A stretch of 64,000 bases of DNA from Azorinus chamasolen (GCA_963576725.1 OY755240.1:30089932-30153931); one strand, 5' to 3'; counted from the first letter of the stretch, positions 39,336 through 49,782 are shown. Program-made: numbers and translations. The notes: a model not told the origin generated them from the sequence alone.

Positions 39336-39747
39336 CAGAGCTACAGATAAATGTGCGTACCCGAATACTAAAATCGTCATATTTTTTTTCACCAGACCCC
39401 ATACTGTGGCCACATTCCCTCATATTGACGACTTTTGACGACTCTGTAAAAATCACTTTGTGAAACCATTGTGATAAATAGAGCATTTGCTCCTATAGGA
39501 GCAAATGCTCTATTTATCACAATTGTTTCAAACTAAAAAAATCTAAAATGTTCCTTTTCTTTAGTTAATGCTCCTTTTCGGTAGATTTATTTAAAGAGGT
39601 AGACTCTAAAGATAGCCTATGGGGTAATGGATTAAAATCATCATTTCGAAACGATTATAATGAGTGGTTACAGCATATGGTTTGGTGGAGAAATAAAGGA
39701 GCTATTCTTGAAAATGTTTAAATTTACGCATCTTATCTGTACCTCTG
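39336..39747 (-). mobile_element. FB-F foldback with nested PB-B
   Basis: CAGAGCTACAGATAAATGTG and CGCATCTTATCTGTACCTCTG bound it. The stem is split before its apex by PB-B and resumes at ATCATTTCGAAACGATTATA. Confidence 0.75.
39412..39635 (+). mobile_element. PB-B MITE nested in FB-F, left TTAA lost
   Basis: CATTCCCTCATATTGACGAC follows the host directly, without TTAACC. The right end ATGGGGTAATGGATTAA is intact. The palindrome is nearly perfect. Confidence 0.85.
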
Positions 39748-39892
39748 AATTCTATGGAGTAAAGGGTTAACGTAGAGCAATATTCTACTTATTTCCAAAT
39801 ATATCACCACGTAATCAGACAGACTGGACCTTCATTAGACACTCAATTTCATATAAATCAGAAATAGACATGAAAGTCAGACAGAAGATGCC

Positions 39893-40080
39893 CTACAAAC
39901 ACGCACAATCACCCCAGAAGTATTGAGACACAAAACATGAAGTACGCTGGCACAAAAAGTCTTACAAACACGTACAGCTAATCCCAAAAACACCGTGACA
40001 CAAAACATGAAGCGCGCTCGCACACATACAAACACACAGTCAACACCAGAAGCACCGATACACAAAACATTAGATGGACG
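39893..40080. repeat. Tandem repeat of about 66 bp, three imperfect units
   Basis: The units share ACAAACACGNACA and GACACAAAACATGAAG. The minus-strand frame across it is Cys/Val-rich only because of this repetition. Confidence 0.65.
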
Positions 40081-40213
40081 TAGTAGAGAAGACTGAATGT
40101 CCTGGACACGTGCCGCCACAGTCAATCATGTGTCCAAAGTTTGCGTGATCTGCAATCCATCTAATACGGACGTAATCGCGTCATTACATGCGAGAGATGA
40201 ATGTTTTGTTGAA

Positions 40214-40360
40214 CTCTTACAGTGCGGCACACGAGCCACTAATTGGATGTCCTTTGCAAACAGTGTAGACCCAAATAGGAAATTCGGTGTCTCATCTGGA
40301 TTCACTAGATCAAGCTGTTTGGAAATATGACCAATTCGCGTTTGGCAGAATAAGGATTAA
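40214..40360 (+). mobile_element. Chimeric MITE: PB-G left half, PB-C right half
   Basis: CTTACAGTGCGGCACACGAG and GCAAACAGTGTAGACCCAAA are PB-G. From about 40290 the sequence is TTCGGTGTCTCATCTGGATT, the PB-C right arm, and it ends AATAAGGATTAA. The switch lies in the hairpin core. Confidence 0.7.
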
Positions 40361-40475
40361 CCGTTACGACACGGGAAACGAGTCACTAATGTTCTTTGCA
40401 AACAGTGTAGACCCAAATGAGATGGTTCCTAGAGGAGGCCTCTAATCAGGGTATGCACATTTTGTCAGTGTGTGT
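40357..40475 (+). mobile_element. PB-G MITE, right end lost into a GT tract
   Basis: It shares the TTAA of the preceding chimera, reads ACACGGGAAACGAGTCACTA, and has core GTAGACCCAAATGAGATGGTT / GGCCTCTAATCAGGGTATGC. Confidence 0.7.
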
Positions 40476-40476
40476 T

Positions 40477-40478
<2 letters not shown>

Positions 40479-40508
<30 letters not shown>
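40479..40508. repeat. (GT)n microsatellite
   Basis: Fourteen or so GT units directly after a PB-G core. Confidence 0.9.
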
Positions 40509-40509
<1 letters not shown>

Positions 40510-41220
40510 GTCCAAGGTACATAAAACTTCATGAATGTATTAATAAAGGTGTGACCTTGTTCTCCTAGGTATTTTCATCCAACCGCAATGAACATTAACA
40601 TAATTATTGGGCCTTACTTTTATGTATCTAAATTTGTGTCGTGTAAAACTCTAAAAGCAGTTGTCATACAGACATGGAACATGATGATTCAAGTTGTGAA
40701 CGTATGTACATTGGTATTTACATCATATTGCAATTAGCATTGGAAGAGTTATGGGCCATGATTTTTGGAAAGTATGGAAATTTAAGTTTGTGTCATGTAT
40801 ACCTCTCACAGCATTAGTTCTACAGACATGAAACTTCATGAACATATCATTCATGGTGTCCACTTTGATGTTTTTTTTAATATTTCATCCAACCGCAATG
40901 AACATTGACTGAGTTACGGCTCTTAATGTTGTGACAAGTGGCGGTTTTAAGTTTGAGTCGCATGTAACACTGAAACCATTTAGGTTAGAATGATGAAACC
41001 TTAGGAATGTATTCATCATGATATAAACTTGTTCACCTAGGTGGTTTCATTCAAGCATAGTGAAAGTGAAGATCATTGGGGTTATGACCATTGCCTTGAT
41101 ATTGTGACGATTTACGATTGGAAGTGTGTCTCGCATGAACTTATGAAATCATTGCCACTAGAACGATAAATTTCTGGAGAACGTTTCAATCAGGAAGAAT
41201 ACCTGTGTATTTTATCCAGC
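40510..41220. repeat. Strongly diverged tandem repeat of about 180 bp
   Basis: CATCCAACCGCAATGAACATT occurs near 40578 and 40888. ACAGACATGGAAC / ACAGACATGAAAC, ATTTNTGTCGTGTAAAACTC-like and CTTGTTCNCCTAGGT blocks recur in the same order. Units are too diverged to delimit exactly. Confidence 0.55.
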
Positions 41221-42554
41221 AATATGAATTTAGTTGCAGCGTTTTGGTCTAAGTAGTATTTGGTCAATAGTATTGACAATATAATGTTTCGTCCTCACAT
41301 GCACTACAATATTGATCAATATTTTGTTCATTTCTGATTCGACCACCATTGACAATTAATTATATGACAACCATTGACAATTATTATATGAGTATTATAT
41401 ATGCAGCCTCTTTCTTCACACGGTTGCTGTGATCACCGCATTTCACTTTGCCGAGAGCTGGATGCGCACAGAAAACCCTCATGCATTCTAGTAGAAACTT
41501 CCATTCATCACCTTTGGTGTTGATTTTGCAATGTTGATGGTACGGTGTTTTCAACAAGAATATATCAATATTATTGACAGTGCGTCAATAAATGTTTGAG
41601 CTCTCTGATATTCTTCAATATATTGACCAAGTCTTCCATACCACCCATTCACGATCCTTAAAATTGTCAATATCAATTATGGACAATTATATTGACAATT
41701 ATATTAATCGTGGACGAGCCGCTAAAGCGAACGAAGAGAGTTTTAAGGAGGCGCTGAGAATGAACACTTCTTAGTATTAGATTATCAAATGAAATTCCTT
41801 GTAAAAAGTACTGTAAAAACATAACAATGCCCCGGTAACAGCATAAATCAAATGAACCATCAACGAAGTAGCGTATATTTTTGGTTGTTTTTTGAACAAT
41901 TACAATGCAGGAAACAGAAAAAGTTTTATGCAAAGATAGCGATAATACACGGCAGTTTCGGGTAAAACCCTCTGCAGTGTCCCTTATGGCTATTGAAGCT
42001 CTCGACCTTGGGGCTCTGGACAACAACAGTCCCTCGGGACACTGCAGATGTTTTTGTCGAAAAAAGGGTATTTAACCTGTATTTACATACAGCAAATGAA
42101 TTCGGCTACACGTTCTTATTACATTAGTTACAAGTCTCCATACACAGAGTGCCAAACAAAGTTGAATGTCAATATTCTGTGAAATAGCAAGAGAAACATG
42201 CTACACAAACAACTGTATCGGCTGCGAACGTTTGATCTACCATCTGATCTATTGAGGCATCTCTACATTTTGTATTTACATGTACATGTACTTGGTTTCT
42301 GTTATTTGTAAACCAACATATCGGTGTTGTATTTTCATTTCTGTCATCCCTCTGACCTAACTAACGTGTGCTACTTATCGCCTACTGTCATAGAAGTTCC
42401 TGAGCGATAGACCTTTAAATGGTATTGTTGGCAATCCATTAATTAACGTACTGTAATTATATTCATTACCTACCAATGCCAGGAAAAACATTTTCTGTGG
42501 GCGTTTCTAAAAGTGAATTTGACCTACCGTTCTATCCTTATTACGCTTTCTGAG
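41221..42554. other. AT-rich stretch with TTGACAAT clusters and a short inverted repeat
   Basis: ATTGACAAT-like words recur around 41264-41420 and 41570-41705. CTGCAGTGTCCC at 41974 and GGGACACTGCAG at 42036 form a 12-bp inverted repeat. No gene recognised. Confidence 0.4.
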
Positions 42555-42745
42555 ACCTGATATGCATTTTCAAACAGGTTGGATCCAGATGAAACGCAGA
42601 GTAACTCGGTGTCTCACCCTGAACTAAGCTGTCTGACACTCGGTAAATAGTTTTTCGAAAGCTTGATCGATTCGGGAGTAATCAAAATTGCACCAGATCC
42701 AAAGTTGACTCCATACTTTATTTTTGTTCAGCAGGATAAGGGCTG
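42555..42745 (+). mobile_element. PB-C3 MITE, nearly complete
   Basis: Core CAAACAGGTTGGATCCAGAT / TCGGTGTCTCACCCTGA, C3 tail GCTTGATCGATTCGGGAGTA, GCACCAGATCCAAAGTTGAC, and end TTTTTGTTCAGCAGGATAAG. Confidence 0.7.
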
Positions 42746-42851
42746 GAAATGAAAAGTAATACGTTACGGGGAGAGCAACGGCTACTGATGGTACTATTAT
42801 AGTCACCACACAACATATACCGGACACACAACAGACATTGTGAAGAAAGAA

Positions 42852-42912
42852 TTAACCCTTTCAATGTTCAGATTTCAAAGTGGAAGAGTACAGTTGAACT
42901 TCAATATCTCTA
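42852..42912 (-). mobile_element. PB-G end fused to a TG-2 end
   Basis: TTAACCCTTTCAATGTTCAG and CAAAGTGGAAGA are the PB-G terminus. ACAGTTGAACTTCAATATCT follows at once and is a TG-2 terminus. Confidence 0.5.
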
Positions 42913-43009
42913 ACGCACGTTATATGCAAATTAGCTTAAATATAATGCTTTATAGAAATATAACATGAAACAAAGATGGTTTATTTTCTTTGTATGATCA
43001 CATGGAAAC

Positions 43010-43900
43010 ATTTAAACCTGAATTCAATAACTCTTGTTTATTAATATGCCTCTCAGACTAAACAACAAACTCTTTTTTTTTCTAAAAAACGCATTTTTTT
43101 ACTTCCCCATTAATATTCATAAGAATACATTATGAATATTAATTCAATTACAATTTGGTTCTTGTTTTGTCCTTCCTCTAAAAGCAAAGTTACATGTATG
43201 ACGCATTTCCTTAACCAAGGATGTTTCGAAAAATACCTTGGGCTACCATGGAAACCGTTAAATAAAACATAGCTGGGACACAATTATTTTGGGGAAATGC
43301 TCAAAATGTGTGTTCTGGGTACCCCAACAAACAATTTAAACCCGAATTAAATATTTTTTGTGCATTAATAGGCATCTCAGAATAAACAACACACTTCTTT
43401 CTTTCTATACAACGCATTCTTTTACTTCCTCATTAATATTTATAAGAATACATTTATGATTATTAATAAAAAAAACCCTCTGCTTTACTTTGGTTCTTGT
43501 TTTACCATGGACACCGTTAAATAAAACATAGCTGGGACAAAGTAATTTTGGGGGAATTTTCAAAATGTGTCAAAATTTTAACCTGAATTCAATAATTTAT
43601 GTGCATTAATAGGCATCTCAGACTAAAGAACAAACTATTTTTATGTAAACAACCCGCAGTTTTTAGTAGTAGTTTTTACTTCCTCATTAATATATATAAG
43701 AATATATTATGATCATTGATAAAATTATATATCATAGTCAAGCTATATGTCTCTGCTTTACTTTGGTTCTTGTTTTGTCCTTCTATTGCCTCTAAAGGCA
43801 AAGTTATGATGCATTTTCTGAACCAAGGTAGTTTCGAAAATTACCTCGGGTTACCATGGAAACCGTTAAATAAAACATTGCTGGGACAAAAGTATTTTTT
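43010..43900. repeat. Three direct repeat units of about 200-310 bp
   Basis: Each has CATCTCAGACTAAA (near 43051, 43375, 43616), an ACTTCCTCATTAATAT block, TTTGGTTCTTGTTTTG, and CCATGGAAACCGTTAAATAAA followed by GCTGGGAC (near 43276, 43534, 43884). The middle unit lacks about 90 bp. The third ends in a G-run at 43905. Confidence 0.8.
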
Positions 43901-43916
43901 TTGGGGGGGGGGGGGG

Positions 43917-44102
43917 CTGATCAAGAACTAGCGATTCCTACAAGAATAATCTGATCAGAGTCTGATCTGGTTGTTGGTAGAATTATATATTTCGTTCAAT
44001 ACTATTGCCAATAATCAAATATGGTGTTACATTATACGTATTTATATAAAACTTTACCTGATGATGTTAGATACATGAATATTCATCAGGTAAAGGGATT
44101 AA
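43917..44102 (-). mobile_element. PB-A-type hairpin with PB-A2 body, rearranged
   Basis: CTGATCAAGAACTAGCGATT / ATAATCTGATCAGAGTCTGA hairpin, then an A2-type body in plus order ending CATCAGGTAAAGGGATTAA. It starts abruptly after the G-run. Confidence 0.5.
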
Positions 44103-44259
44103 ACGGTCAAACGAATCGTTAAGGTGTTTGGTACCGTTGCTTGTAAAACTTCGTATATAAATGCTCTTTCATAAGAGCCTTTATGTATCAATGTTTATTT
44201 ACATGTATATATGTTATGCTCTTCTTGGAAGATACCGAATAAACTACTACTATTAGCGA

Positions 44260-44545
44260 GAGAACTATACCACTGCTCAAGAAGTCAAATTCTGTGTAGC
44301 TTAACCCGTTATCTCATAGGCTATTTTTAGATCCAATCACTTTGAATAAATCTACCGAGAAGGAGCATTAACAAGAGAAGGAGAGGAAGTGGGTTAAAGC
44401 AGGACACAGGTTATGTAGAAAGATCATGTAGGAACTTTCTGCATTATTTTGCTCTGGATTAAACTTACACATGTTCGCGTTTCAATACTCCTACGCTAAT
44501 ACATTACGTGGTCACTTTAGCGAGATTTTAAATCCATCGTGTGTC
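44260..44545. mobile_element. TG-1 MITE hosting a short PB-B
   Basis: GTGTAGC then TTAA on the left and TTAA then AGCAGGACACAGG on the right reconstruct the TG-1 arm GTAGCTTAATGCAGGACA. The far terminal repeat TGGTCACTTTAGCGAGATTT is seen near 44510-44530. Confidence 0.65.
44301..44396 (-). mobile_element. PB-B deletion derivative (96 bp) nested in TG-1
   Basis: TTAACCCGTTATCTCATAGG and GAAGTGGGTTAA with TTAA on both sides. The whole palindrome is missing, leaving essentially the two ends. Confidence 0.8.
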
Positions 44546-44840
44546 ATCAACAATTTCTTGAAATAAATCACTTTCTGAATTACAGGGTCAGTGTCAGTTT
44601 CAATTGTCTCTTAGACAATGTCCTTGAAAAGTCCTCTACCAGATTATTTTCAAATTCAGGTCTATGGAGAATTCTGATTGCTATGGCAATAAGGTGAAAA
44701 CATCTTCTCAAAAACTACTGGTCCGCTTGCAAACCAGTTTTAAAGAAATGTTCTTTAGTTTATCACTTTCCAAATGCAGTAAATGGCTTCACAGTGGCAA
44801 TTTAAAACCTCTTCTCAGAAAATGCTGATCTGAATTCAAA
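44546..44840. other. No recognised feature
   Basis: Only a loose repetition of AAAACNTCTTCTCANAAAA near 44698 and 44808. Confidence 0.45.
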
Positions 44841-44895
44841 TAGTTAACCTTACAGTGCGGGACACGAGTCACTAAATAAATGTCCTTTGCAAAAA
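44841..44895 (+). mobile_element. PB-G left-end fragment
   Basis: GTTAACCTTACAGTGCGGGA and CACGAGTCACTAAATAAATG, cut at TTTGCAAAAAAAC before the core. Confidence 0.65.
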
Positions 44896-44919
44896 AACAA
44901 CAACCCCACCACAATACAA

Positions 44920-45050
44920 ATTATTTCGAGGTCGCCTAATGCTGGGTAAAGGTATACATGTATCCTATATGAGCTTTCTGCATTACCTTTGCCTTGCATT
45001 AAGCTATCACCAGCTATACATACTTATAATTTAACCTCGTTTTGATGACC
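44920..45050. mobile_element. TG-1 MITE, degenerate
   Basis: CCTAATGCTGGGTAAAGGTA and GAGCTTTCTGCATTACCTTT with GCATTAAGCTATCACCAGC. The left terminal repeat is not found. Confidence 0.6.
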
Positions 45051-45052
45051 AA

Positions 45053-45311
45053 TCAACCCTTTCCTCTATAAATATGCCTTTCTACGCCTCTGTATAAGTC
45101 ACTTTTTGAAACCATTGTGATAAATAGGACATTTGCTCCATAGGAGCAAATGCTTTATTTATCACAATGGTTTCAAAACTACACAATTTCAACGTTCCTT
45201 TTCTCTAATAAACAATTTCCAACATTTTCCTTTTCTCTAATAAATGTTCCTTTTCGGTAAATATATTCAAAGAGGTTAGATCTATAAATAGCCTATGAGG
45301 GAATGAGTTAA
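45053..45311 (+). mobile_element. PB-B MITE with a PB-A2-like left end
   Basis: CCCTTTCCTCTATAAATATG resembles PB-A2 rather than PB-B. From ACGCCTCTGTATAAGTCAC it is PB-B. A TTTCCTTTTCTCTAATAAA segment is duplicated in the right half. Ends GGGAATGAGTTAA. Confidence 0.8.
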
Positions 45312-45347
45312 GTCAGGGTGTACTGTAACAAGTTCTGGTTTATTGTT

Positions 45348-45651
45348 AAAGTTGAACTTCGATAACTCGAACTTCAAGGTTCGAGATAACAAAGTTCGAG
45401 TTATGCGATTTCTAATCTGAATAATTTCTCGAGTTCACAGCTTAATACAGGTCTAAAGTAATGCTGAAAGCTCCCGTATGAGCTTTCAGTATTACTTTAG
45501 ACCTGTATTAAGCTGCAACATGTGTTTCTAGATATCTGTAGCGATACAGTTTAGAGCAATTCTGTATTGTAAGTTTTGGAAGGGCTAAACTTTTTGTTCG
45601 AGTTATCCCAATGTTCGAGTTATCCGAGTTCGAGATATCTAAGTTCAACTG
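45348..45651 (+). mobile_element. TG-2 MITE, complete
   Basis: AAGTTGAACTTCGATAACTC and GATATCTAAGTTCAACTG bound 304 bp. The hairpin is GGTCTAAAGTAATGCTGAAA plus complement with a GCTCCCGTATGAGC apex. It is longer than TG-1 because of TTCGAG-rich flanks. Confidence 0.85.
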
Positions 45652-46033
45652 TACAATATTTATATCTGAAATAGAAGATTCATACATCCAAGCCTGCTCT
45701 TAGTTTGAAGGTGCATATGATAGTTATGTAATACGATTCCTTGAATATAGTTTGAATAATATGTAAACATGTTTACTGTTTATCAAAGTACTTCTTGGTG
45801 TTAAAGAACATCAAAGAATATCTAAGACCAATTTAGAGTTCTAGGGGCAAAGTTGTTGACATCAATAGTTTATTGTTGAACATTCTATGTGGATAATTCT
45901 ACAAACTTGTTCACGTAAACACCTTGCTTACTTCCTGTACGTTCTTATTGTTCTTTAACATCGTAGATTGTTCTTAGCTAACATACATACGACTGACCCA
46001 TACTTATCTTGGTATTTGGTGATACGGAATTAC
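45652..46033. other. No recognised feature
   Basis: AT-rich sequence without a repeat end or convincing frame. Confidence 0.45.
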
Positions 46034-46263
46034 TTAACCCTTTACTCCATGAATATTCATGTGAGAAATAATGACATTATGCATATCAATCTGATTAATT
46101 GTTATAATAGCACATGAGCATCGGAAGTTTTGACCATGGCAGAAACTAAAGAATCAGATTGATATAATGTTATAAATAAGCAGAGCAGATCCGATACGAG
46201 TCTGCTCTGGGTCTACTCTGTTTGCAAAGGCGTAAAAACCATATTCATGGAGTAAAGGTTTAA
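46034..46263 (-). mobile_element. PB-A2 MITE with altered apex
   Basis: TTAACCCTTTACTCCATGAA and CATGGAGTAAAGGTTTAA bound it. The hairpin is GCAGATCCGATACGAGTCTG then CTCTGGGTCTACTCTGTTTG, so the GCTCC apex is lost. Confidence 0.75.
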
Positions 46264-46692
46264 ACGTTACTTTAAGCAGTGACCATTCTCGGATTAACCT
46301 CGGCGGATTATTGGATTATCATTAGTGTGTGTACTGTGACAAAATAATTAGATATGGAACTTTATTCATTTAAAGGACCAGGAAATTTGAACTTAATCAG
46401 ATATTGAGATTTGTAATTTCAGTAAATTTGAATCATTAAAAGCACATGCAAGAGTCATGCAGGAAACACCGCATACAAAACACACAACCGCCCAAACAGC
46501 ACCACAACGACAAACAGCAAATGTAGATGCATATAAAACACAAAGAGACGCACATAGACAAAGCACACAAACAATAGGGGGGGGGATATATGTGTAAAGT
46601 TTATTGCTGGCTTGTTTTGCTGTTGCGCCTGGCTCGTAACGTAATATCATGACAACAATACTGAAACCTCTAATTTGTCAGACTGTCAGATA
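46264..46692. other. No recognised feature
   Basis: An ACACAAA-rich stretch (46450-46575) and a G9 run at 46577 are the only structures. Confidence 0.45.
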
Positions 46693-47079
46693 CAGTAGAA
46701 CCTCTCTTAAGTCGTCATAAAAAGTATATCTAATGATGGGTCTGTAAGGCAGGTGGTAAGTTAATGCAGATCAAAAGTAATGCAGAAACCCATTCCCGCA
46801 TATTGACTTCGTTTGACGCCTCTGTAAAAGTAACTTTGTGAAACGAATGTGACAAATAGAGCATTTGCCCTTTAAGAGAAAATGCTCTATTTATCACAAT
46901 GGTTTCAAAATTACACAATTCTAAAAATTTCCTTTCCTGTAGTAAATGTTCCATTTTGGTAGATTTATTCAAAGATGTTAGATCTAAAATTAGCCTATGA
47001 GGGAATGGGTTAAGCAGCCACCTGCTTTTTAAGACTCCCGTGTTCAATAAATGAATGCCCGCTTAAGAAGGCGGCACTG
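46693..47079. mobile_element. TG-1 MITE hosting PB-B, hairpin half lost
   Basis: CAGTAGAACCTCTCTTAAGT and CGCTTAAGAAGGCGGCACTG bound it. The left arm stops at GTAATGCAGAAA, and the right side resumes at TTAAGCAGCCACCTGC after the insert. Confidence 0.75.
46799..47013 (+). mobile_element. PB-B MITE nested in TG-1, left TTAA lost
   Basis: CCCATTCCCGCATATTGACT starts directly in the host arm and GAGGGAATGGGTTAA ends it. The insertion was accompanied or followed by deletion of the host apex. Confidence 0.85.
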
Positions 47080-47107
47080 TAGGCATAGCTAACGCTTACC
47101 ACGGTAT

Positions 47108-47485
47108 TGGTGACCTGACTCCTAATTGCAAACAGTTTGGATCTAGATGAGACGCCTAGTAACTCGGTGTCTCATCAGGATCCAAGTTGCTTGACATTCG
47201 ATGAATTGCTTCTCAAAACATCTCTATAACGGCCACTAAATAACATCAAGTATTTTGTGTTAAAGGCAGGTGGCTGTTTAAAGCAAGGTGAAAGTAAAAC
47301 AGAACGCTCCTATAGGAGCGTTCTGTTCTACTTTCACCTTGCTTTAAGCAGCTACCTGCCATAAATACCAACTAATTAACACAATTTAGTGGCCGTTATA
47401 GAGAGGTTTTATAATTAGAAGTAGTCAATCTCGCATCAGATTCAAATGTAAGCTAACATTATTTTTTTCATAGCGAGATACTGGT
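47108..47485 (+). mobile_element. PB-C3 MITE interrupted by TG-3
   Basis: The core GGATCTAGATGAGACGCCTA / CGGTGTCTCATCAGGATCC precedes TG-3, and AGAAGTAGTCAATCTCGCAT and CAGATTCAAATGTAAGC follow it. Confidence 0.65.
47216..47413. mobile_element. TG-3 MITE, terminal bases eroded
   Basis: Left ATCTCTATAACGGCCACTAA and right CCGTTATAGAGAGGTTTTAT lack the outer CAGTAAAACC and ACTG. The hairpin is near perfect with apex CGCTCCTATAGGAGCG. Confidence 0.8.
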
Positions 47486-47799
47486 TAATATATTTATAAT
47501 TCTGCTGCAAAACGCCAGTAAACCTCCCCGATCTCTGTGATAGCGACACGGAAATGAGATACACATCTTGCTTCTGTAAATAGATTTATGTTTTACAAAT
47601 TAGATAATATGATTATATGTTTGGTTGCATATTCTCACATGTTACATGTTATGTGATTACATAGATACATGAATGTTTGCATCGCGAAATGTTTTGGTTC
47701 AAATCGCACACAGGCAATACTTTTTTGAATACAAACCGTGAGTTTCTTCAGTTTTGAATCCAGATTGTCATTGGTGCGGTTATTCAACCATTTCCCGCT
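47486..47799. other. No recognised feature
   Basis: No repeat end or frame of interest. Confidence 0.45.
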
Positions 47800-48010
47800 A
47801 TCCACGGTGTGACTCGCGTTTGTGAACAGCTTGGATCCAGCAACCCGACGTCTCACATTGATCCAAACTGTTTGACACTCTGTCAATAGTTTCTCAAACG
47901 CTTGGTCGATTCGGACGTAGTCATACGGAGCAGACTCTGATGCCATATATTATATAGGAGCCGTCTGATCTGGGTCCACTCTGTTTGTAATGGTGTAGAA
48001 AGACGTAGTA
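47800..48010 (-). mobile_element. PB-C3 joined to PB-A right half
   Basis: PB-C3 (GTGAACAGCTTGGATCCAGC, CTTGGTCGATTCGGACGTAG) runs to about 47925. From GGAGCAGACTCTGATG it becomes a PB-A hairpin with the arm TAGGAGCCGTCTGATCTGGG and tail GTGTAGAAAGACG. Confidence 0.55.
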
Positions 48011-48016
48011 ACAGAA

Positions 48017-48262
48017 TTAACCCTTTCACCGCCAATGTCGCATAAATGCATCACGACAAATATTGCAGTCCCAGGTCAGACGCCGCCTTTTCAAGGTGGC
48101 GTCTGATCGGGGACTTCACTTTTCATCTCAATCTCTATTTCTATATATGTGTTTTATTCCTTTGAAAATTGCATTTATTTATCTCATTTCCTTATTTTAC
48201 CGAATGATTTAATAAAAATGGATTACAGACGACAATTAGAGATGTATCGTAGAAAGGGTTAA
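48017..48262 (+). mobile_element. PB-E MITE, complete
   Basis: TTAACCCTTTCACCGCCAATG and GTAGAAAGGGTTAA bound 246 bp. The core GTCCCAGGTCAGACGCCGCC has its partner GTGGCGTCTGATCGGGGAC. Confidence 0.9.
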
Positions 48263-48319
48263 TTTAAGTTATAGTGTCCTTTTATTCATACATGTACGTA
48301 CATGTACAATCCAAGTGTG

Positions 48320-48503
48320 CATCAGTGTGAACCTTGAATCCTGATGAATCCCCAAGTAACTCGACGTCGTGTCTGTATCTTTAGTTTTCTTTACCAATTC
48401 AGTGGCCACATTGCAATCTGCTAGGCACACGTTCGTCTGCTTCAAGTGTAAGAGTGGTAGGCGCTTGTTCAATTACTCGGCGTCGAATTTGGACCCAAAC
48501 TGT
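48320..48503 (-). mobile_element. PB-C hairpin split by unrelated sequence
   Basis: GAATCCTGATGAATCCCCAA and GTAACTCGACGTCGTG lie near 48338. The second arm TTACTCGGCGTCGAATTTGG is at 48474. The intervening 110 bp is unassigned. Confidence 0.45.
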
Positions 48504-48750
48504 TTAACCCTTTCGGCGCCAAAATTCTAATTGTCGTCTGCAATCCAAGTTTGTTAAATCATTCAGTAAAATAAGGAAATAAGATAAATAAAATGCAAGT
48601 TTCAAAGGAATAAAGCACATATATAGAAATAGAGATTGAGACAAATAGTGCAGTCCCTGATCAGACGCCGCCTTGAAAAGGCGGCGTCTGATCTGGGACT
48701 GCACTATTTGTCGTGGTGCATTTATGCGACTGCGGCGGTGAAAGGGTTAA
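48504..48750 (-). mobile_element. PB-E MITE, complete
   Basis: TTAACCCTTTCGGCGCCAAA and GCGGCGGTGAAAGGGTTAA bound 247 bp. The stem from GACAAATAGTGCAGTCCCTG to its complement is perfect but for one T.T pair. It forms an inverted pair with the copy at 48017. Confidence 0.9.
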
Positions 48751-48779
48751 ATATGATATCACAGACCATTCTAAAATGT

Positions 48780-48915
48780 GGATCATGTTCAAATGTTTAT
48801 GACTACTTCCGATTCAATCAAGTTTTTGACCGGGTATAATGCAGCGTAGATCCCGATGAAACGCCGAATTACTCGGTAACTCGGAGTCCCATCTGGATCC
48901 AATCTATTTGCAATG
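48780..48915 (-). mobile_element. PB-C3 MITE part
   Basis: CGATTCAATCAAGTTTTTGA tail, then GTAGATCCCGATGAAACGCC / GAGTCCCATCTGGATCCAAT with a duplicated CTCGGTAACTCGG apex. Confidence 0.6.
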
Positions 48916-49072
48916 TCTTAATACACATTCCATTCGTTTCTCATTTCAGTTCATACGAACTGACAATAATTACTCAATGTTTTCCTAGCATCTTGATATC
49001 GTTCTCCTTCATTCTAAATTATAACATATTATATCAAACCCTTGCCTAGCTGTGAAAAATAATGTCTGCTAA

Positions 49073-49118
49073 ATTTAGGTTTGGTGCAACCGGGACTACT
49101 TCCGACTCGATCAAGCCC
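49073..49118 (-). mobile_element. PB-C3 tail fragment
   Basis: GTTTGGTGCAACCGGGACTA and CGACTCGATCAAGCC, cut by the following TTAA. Confidence 0.45.
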
Positions 49119-49119
49119 T

Positions 49120-49351
49120 TTAACCCTCCCTTTCCCTCATATACTATATTTAGATCCAACGTTTTTGAATAACTCTACCGAAAAGGAGCTTTAACTGGAG
49201 AAAAGACATTTTTCAGAATTTGTAATTTGAAACCATTTCGATAAATAGAGCATTTGCTCATACAGGAGCAACTGCTCTATTTATCACAATGGTTTCAACA
49301 GGTGACTTTTACAGAGGCGTTGAAAGGCGTGTTTATGGAGAAAAGTGCTAA
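49120..49351 (-). mobile_element. PB-B MITE with a PB-A2-like right end
   Basis: TTAACCCTCCCTTTCCCTCA opens it and the palindrome around TTTGCTCATACAGGAGCAAC is intact. The final GCGTGTTTATGGAGAAAAGT reads like PB-A2. Confidence 0.75.
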
Positions 49352-49354
49352 ACA

Positions 49355-49440
49355 TATTTGCGTGATTGTCAAACGGCTTCGATCCTGATTAGAGACAGAG
49401 CTTCTCGTCATCTCTTCTGGGTGGAAGCTGTTTGCAGTCA
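49355..49440 (-). mobile_element. PB-C hairpin remnant
   Basis: TGTCAAACGGCTTCGATCCT / CATCTCTTCTGGGTGGAAGC with a degraded apex. Confidence 0.45.
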
Positions 49441-49589
49441 GGTGGCGGATAAGGGTCTCAGTTTTAAAGGTCAATTAAACACGTGCATGGTCTATTAGGC
49501 CCAGTTAGAACATTAATTTCTTTGAGGCTTTGCAATGTGCAGTCGTTTAGTATTAAGTCTGACGATGGGTGGTAATTACGATAACCGAC

Positions 49590-49782
49590 TGAATGCGAGG
49601 CATGCATGGCCTGAACTTTGAAAACAGTGTAGACCTAGATCGGATGACTCCTGACGGAGCCTTATTATCAGGGTTTGCACTCTTTGTCATTCTAGCAGGT
49701 TTAAACCTTTCACACCGAGTAGACTCTATAGTTAAACACTGATGGGCTAGTCCACTCTGCACATTCGGCTTTAAAGCGTTAA
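49590..49782 (+). mobile_element. PB-G MITE, left end lost
   Basis: Core AACAGTGTAGACCTAGATCG / TATTATCAGGGTTTGCAC around GACTCCTGACGGAGCC. Right end GACTCTATAGTTAAACACTG, CGGCTTTAAAGCGTTAA. Confidence 0.7.

Noticed and set aside
39877..40125. 82-codon Cys/Val-rich minus-strand frame
   Set aside because: It follows a 66-bp tandem repeat and has no signal peptide or known spacing of Cys residues.
41264..41705. TTGACAAT clusters as a replication origin or promoter array
   Set aside because: The words are short, irregular and AT-rich, expected often in this composition, and no associated structure was found.
41974..42047. 12-bp inverted repeat CTGCAGTGTCCC / GGGACACTGCAG as an RNA element
   Set aside because: It is a single short stem with a 50-bp loop and no further support.
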